Below, piece by piece: positions 61,560 through 64,000 of a stretch of DNA of 64,000 nt. The stretch spans positions 39,450,570 to 39,514,569 of the forward strand of contig NC_089784.1 of assembly GCF_040412425.1 (NCBI RefSeq), written 5' to 3'. Within the stretch, counting starts at the first letter, position 1. Every line of letters starts with the position of its first letter. The DNA is from Macrobrachium rosenbergii. Its lineage: Eukaryota; Arthropoda; Malacostraca; Decapoda; Palaemonidae. A program made the position numbers and the translations under genes. The notes beneath the pieces were generated by a model. It had not been told where the DNA came from. It ran no database searches and saw only the letters and a program-made list of their open reading frames with translations.

Positions 61560-62096
61560 GAACACGTAAGTGATTCACTGCATTTTTTCCGCAGCATGGA
61601 TCATACTCCCTCTCATTAGTAGGGCATGTCTCTTCTATGTAACTACACCTTTGACAATAGAAACACGGTGGCATGATACATCTCTTATATCATATGCCTC
61701 CGACGTTAGGTTTATTTTATCACGATTCATATGAATTAAGTCACTAACAACTGGCTCACATTTCAATATGTAATTCCTAATATTCCCAAGAGTTGCTTTA
61801 TCAAAAATACTTTATAAAATCTTGCTCTTAGTATTTTCGATACTCTGCAAATATTTATTTCTTGTAAACATGTTGCGTACGAATTCCTCCTTTGATTTTT
61901 CACTGGACTAATTACAGATCATAATTTTAGATGAGAGCTTCCTCACAATTTCAAGTTATATTTTCAACATCACCAGTCTTACAAGCAGCACAATCTCTCT
62001 CGCCTCAGTTCTAAAATTCATAACCACTTTCTTCTTTGTAAATTATCTATCAGTACCTTGAATTCTACCCAAAGGCTCGACTAGGTCTCTCCTCTC

Positions 62097-62173
<77 letters not shown>

Positions 62174-62413
62174 ACAGTCTGCAGGTTTAATAATGAAAAC
62201 TTTCCTCTCAGTGCTCTATTTTCTCTTGTTGACTGCATCAACACACGGAGACTTCGATGCGTCAGCACTAACTATCTCTCCAGTCTTAATGATGACATCA
62301 CCTTTCACTTCCTCTGCCTGTAGAGAAATATGATGAACTATATACCTAAGTGTCAGCCCTAGTTTATTTTTAAGTTTCCCATATACTTCAAGTGATCTCT
62401 CAGCATTTTCCAA
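61560..62413 (-). pseudogene. Decayed ORF1/gag-like fragment with zinc knuckle
   Basis: On the - strand, 62,216-62,413 reads an open block with KLKNKLGLTLRYIVHHIS and KGDVIIKTGEIV. About 61,740-61,900 reads FDKATLGNIRNYILKCEP. About 61,590-61,665 reads CFYCQRCSYIEETCP, a C-x2-C-x4-(H replaced by Y)-x4-C zinc-knuckle pattern followed by further Cys. The pieces lie in different frames with stops and are interrupted by the (CT)n tract. Zinc knuckles of this type occur in LINE ORF1 and gag proteins. The element family is not determined. Confidence 0.4.
62099..62168. repeat. (CT)n microsatellite
   Basis: CT run of about 70 bases inside the ORF1-like fragment. Confidence 0.96.
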
Positions 62414-62689
62414 TCATCAACACGCATTGGAGATCCAGTTTAGTTGTTTTAGGTTTACACTTTTCACTCATCAACAATGTTCATCCCGCCCAGACACTTT
62501 CCTTAACCCTGCCTGTATGGCACATATAGCAAACATTCGTCGTGGTATGAAACTTGTAATCATTAGGTTAGCCTTAACCATTCAGGAGTCACCGTGTAGT
62601 TTCCAAACATTCACAAGCACCGTTTCTTAAGCACTACATGAGGGAGATGAATATGAAGTGTAAGTTAGTCCCAAGTTAAATGAATTCCC

Positions 62690-64000
62690 ATTAAAGGCTA
62701 ATGAACAGGTGGCATCTACTACTTACAGGGGCACTTCTACAATTTCTTGAAGTACTTATCATCTTCAAGGATGAAGTTTTGAAGGAATAAAGAAAAACAC
62801 TGACTTTGGTGACCCATTTTTATTTATTCTTAACCCAGCAACTGTTTCAGGCATTAACTTACGACTTTCATTGGGCTATAATAGATGTCCAGTAGAACTA
62901 CAATTAAGATGTATAAGCCAGTACAGTAAAAAAATTTTTAAACAGACATAAAATAATCAAAATCAACATGGAGATTTCACAGATCAGGAAAAATGAATAT
63001 GACAAATTTCCTTTCATGAAGTCTCACAAGTCTGGATACTTCGACTCCAGAGTGTTCCAGCGCCCTGCAGCCATCCTGAGACTGACATGGTCTATTTGCA
63101 GAGGCTTACATGTCGCCTCAACAGCTGTTTCAGCTATTAGCTTATAGCTATCCTTAGGGCTAAGCAAGATCTGTAATTGAAATGCACTCCTCTATAAAGA
63201 TGGTTAAAGTAAAAATTTATTGAAAATAATAATAAAAAAAATGTCCATTAACAAATACATTTGACACATCTGAAATATAGAATATTAAAGCTCTCACATT
63301 TTGGATGTTTCTTTATGAAGCCATATAAGACTGGATTTTCCAGCTCCAGTGAGCGTACCAGTGACCTGTAACTATTTCGTGCCTAACATGATTTGTATTG
63401 TCAACTTACATCCTTCTTTCAACGTTAAATGCAGTTTGTAAACTACACTGGTTCTAGATCCCTCGGATTCCTAGGGGGCAATTTTCTCAACACAATGAAG
63501 GTTAACAGATGGGGCTGCTTGTAACCACAACGTTGTAGTCTTTCTGTGTTTTTCCATCTCTCTGTGATGCAGCAGCTTTTGCAAGTCCATCCAGGATGTC
63601 CATATCCTTCCATTATGTTTGTTTGCACAGTCTTTCTTTTAAGCCAAATTTTCATTAAATACTAACTGGGCATATTGGATCTACCAATTTCTGGCACCAC
63701 TTCTATAGTTCCCCATACTTCTTACCTTCAAGGCTGAAGTTTTTGGGGAACATTTGCTCCATTTATTTTATCTTAAGTTGACAGGTTTCTTAGACATAAA
63801 TTTACTGGTATCATCATAGCTATAGTACATGAAAATTTGAGCTGCACTTCTATACAAAGGTGCATTCAGTTGGAAACTGTCTAAAAACAAGAATTTATAA
63901 AATGAAAATAAATAATTAATTTCACAGATTAGGATGTTTCTCCATGAAGCCTCTCATGATTGGATCCATTGATTTCTGAGAAAGTTCAAGTAACCTGCTG
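62690..64000. repeat. Diverged tandem repeat, about three units, cut by window end
   Basis: Three related blocks: GATTTCACAGATCAGGAAAA ... CATGAAGTCTCACAAGTCTGGAT near 62,975-63,040, ACATTTTGGATGTTTCTTTATGAAGCC near 63,297-63,325, and TTCACAGATTAGGATGTTTCTCCATGAAGCCTCTC near 63,920-63,955. Each is preceded at a similar distance by a TTGAAGTACTT / CACTTCTATAG type block or a CAGCAACTGTTTCAG / CAACAGCTGTTTCAG type block. Spacing is roughly 320 and 630 bases. Function unknown, and the repeat continues beyond the window. Confidence 0.45.

Overview
The window is nuclear DNA of a decapod crustacean. The basis is four genes for RR-1 (chitin-binding Rebers-Riddiford) cuticle proteins of crustacean type, a very high load of (AT)n, (CA)n and (GA)n microsatellites, several tRNA-derived SINE families, a Penelope-like element and a piggyBac-like element. 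All four cuticle genes lie on the + strand. Each has three exons: a 9-base first coding exon, a phase-0 intron inside the signal peptide, and a phase-2 intron that cuts the chitin-binding domain. No rRNA, CRISPR or functional tRNA gene was seen.

Region 1-10,382: SINE fragments and (AT)n, then an RR-1 gene with no proline-rich domain (2,908-6,767). Its introns hold microsatellites, a decayed LINE ORF1-like fragment with a PHD-like finger, and an interspersed element that ends in an 11-bp hairpin. The sequence from 6,813 to 10,382 is mostly unassigned.

Region 10,383-61,455: three direct copies of a unit of about 15-19 kb (10,383-25,405; 25,881-41,903; 42,380-61,455). Each carries, in order, a decayed Penelope-like element with RT and GIY-YIG remnants (- strand), the terminal-hairpin element, spacer, (AT)n, a degenerate minisatellite of about 50 bp period, a TATA/Inr promoter and an RR-1 gene with a long Pro-rich/Tyr domain, then more (AT)n and SINE sequence. 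The two internal junctions carry a tRNA-Leu-like SINE and a piggyBac-like deletion derivative, which the outer edges of the array lack. Diagnostic sites show that the middle unit is a hybrid: its left part resembles unit 3 and its right part resembles unit 1. A single unequal crossover in an A-B array would give exactly A-(B/A)-B. Unit 3 also holds a 3.3-kb SINE-derived satellite with an inverted end, a perfect 120-bp-arm palindrome around a tRNA-like loop, and other insertions placed within or beside TA-rich tracts.

Region 61,456-64,000: outside the duplication. It has a decayed zinc-knuckle ORF1/gag-like fragment (- strand), a (CT)n tract and a diverged tandem repeat.

The cuticle proteins are secreted and should bind chitin through the RR-1 domain. 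The Pro/Tyr-rich domain of the three array copies would form an extended, possibly cross-linkable linker. In copies 1 and 3 the frame as given breaks inside this (CCN)n tract. Copy 2 is open throughout, but only because shifts compensate. The breaks coincide with changes in C-run length, so either consensus errors or real decay could explain them.
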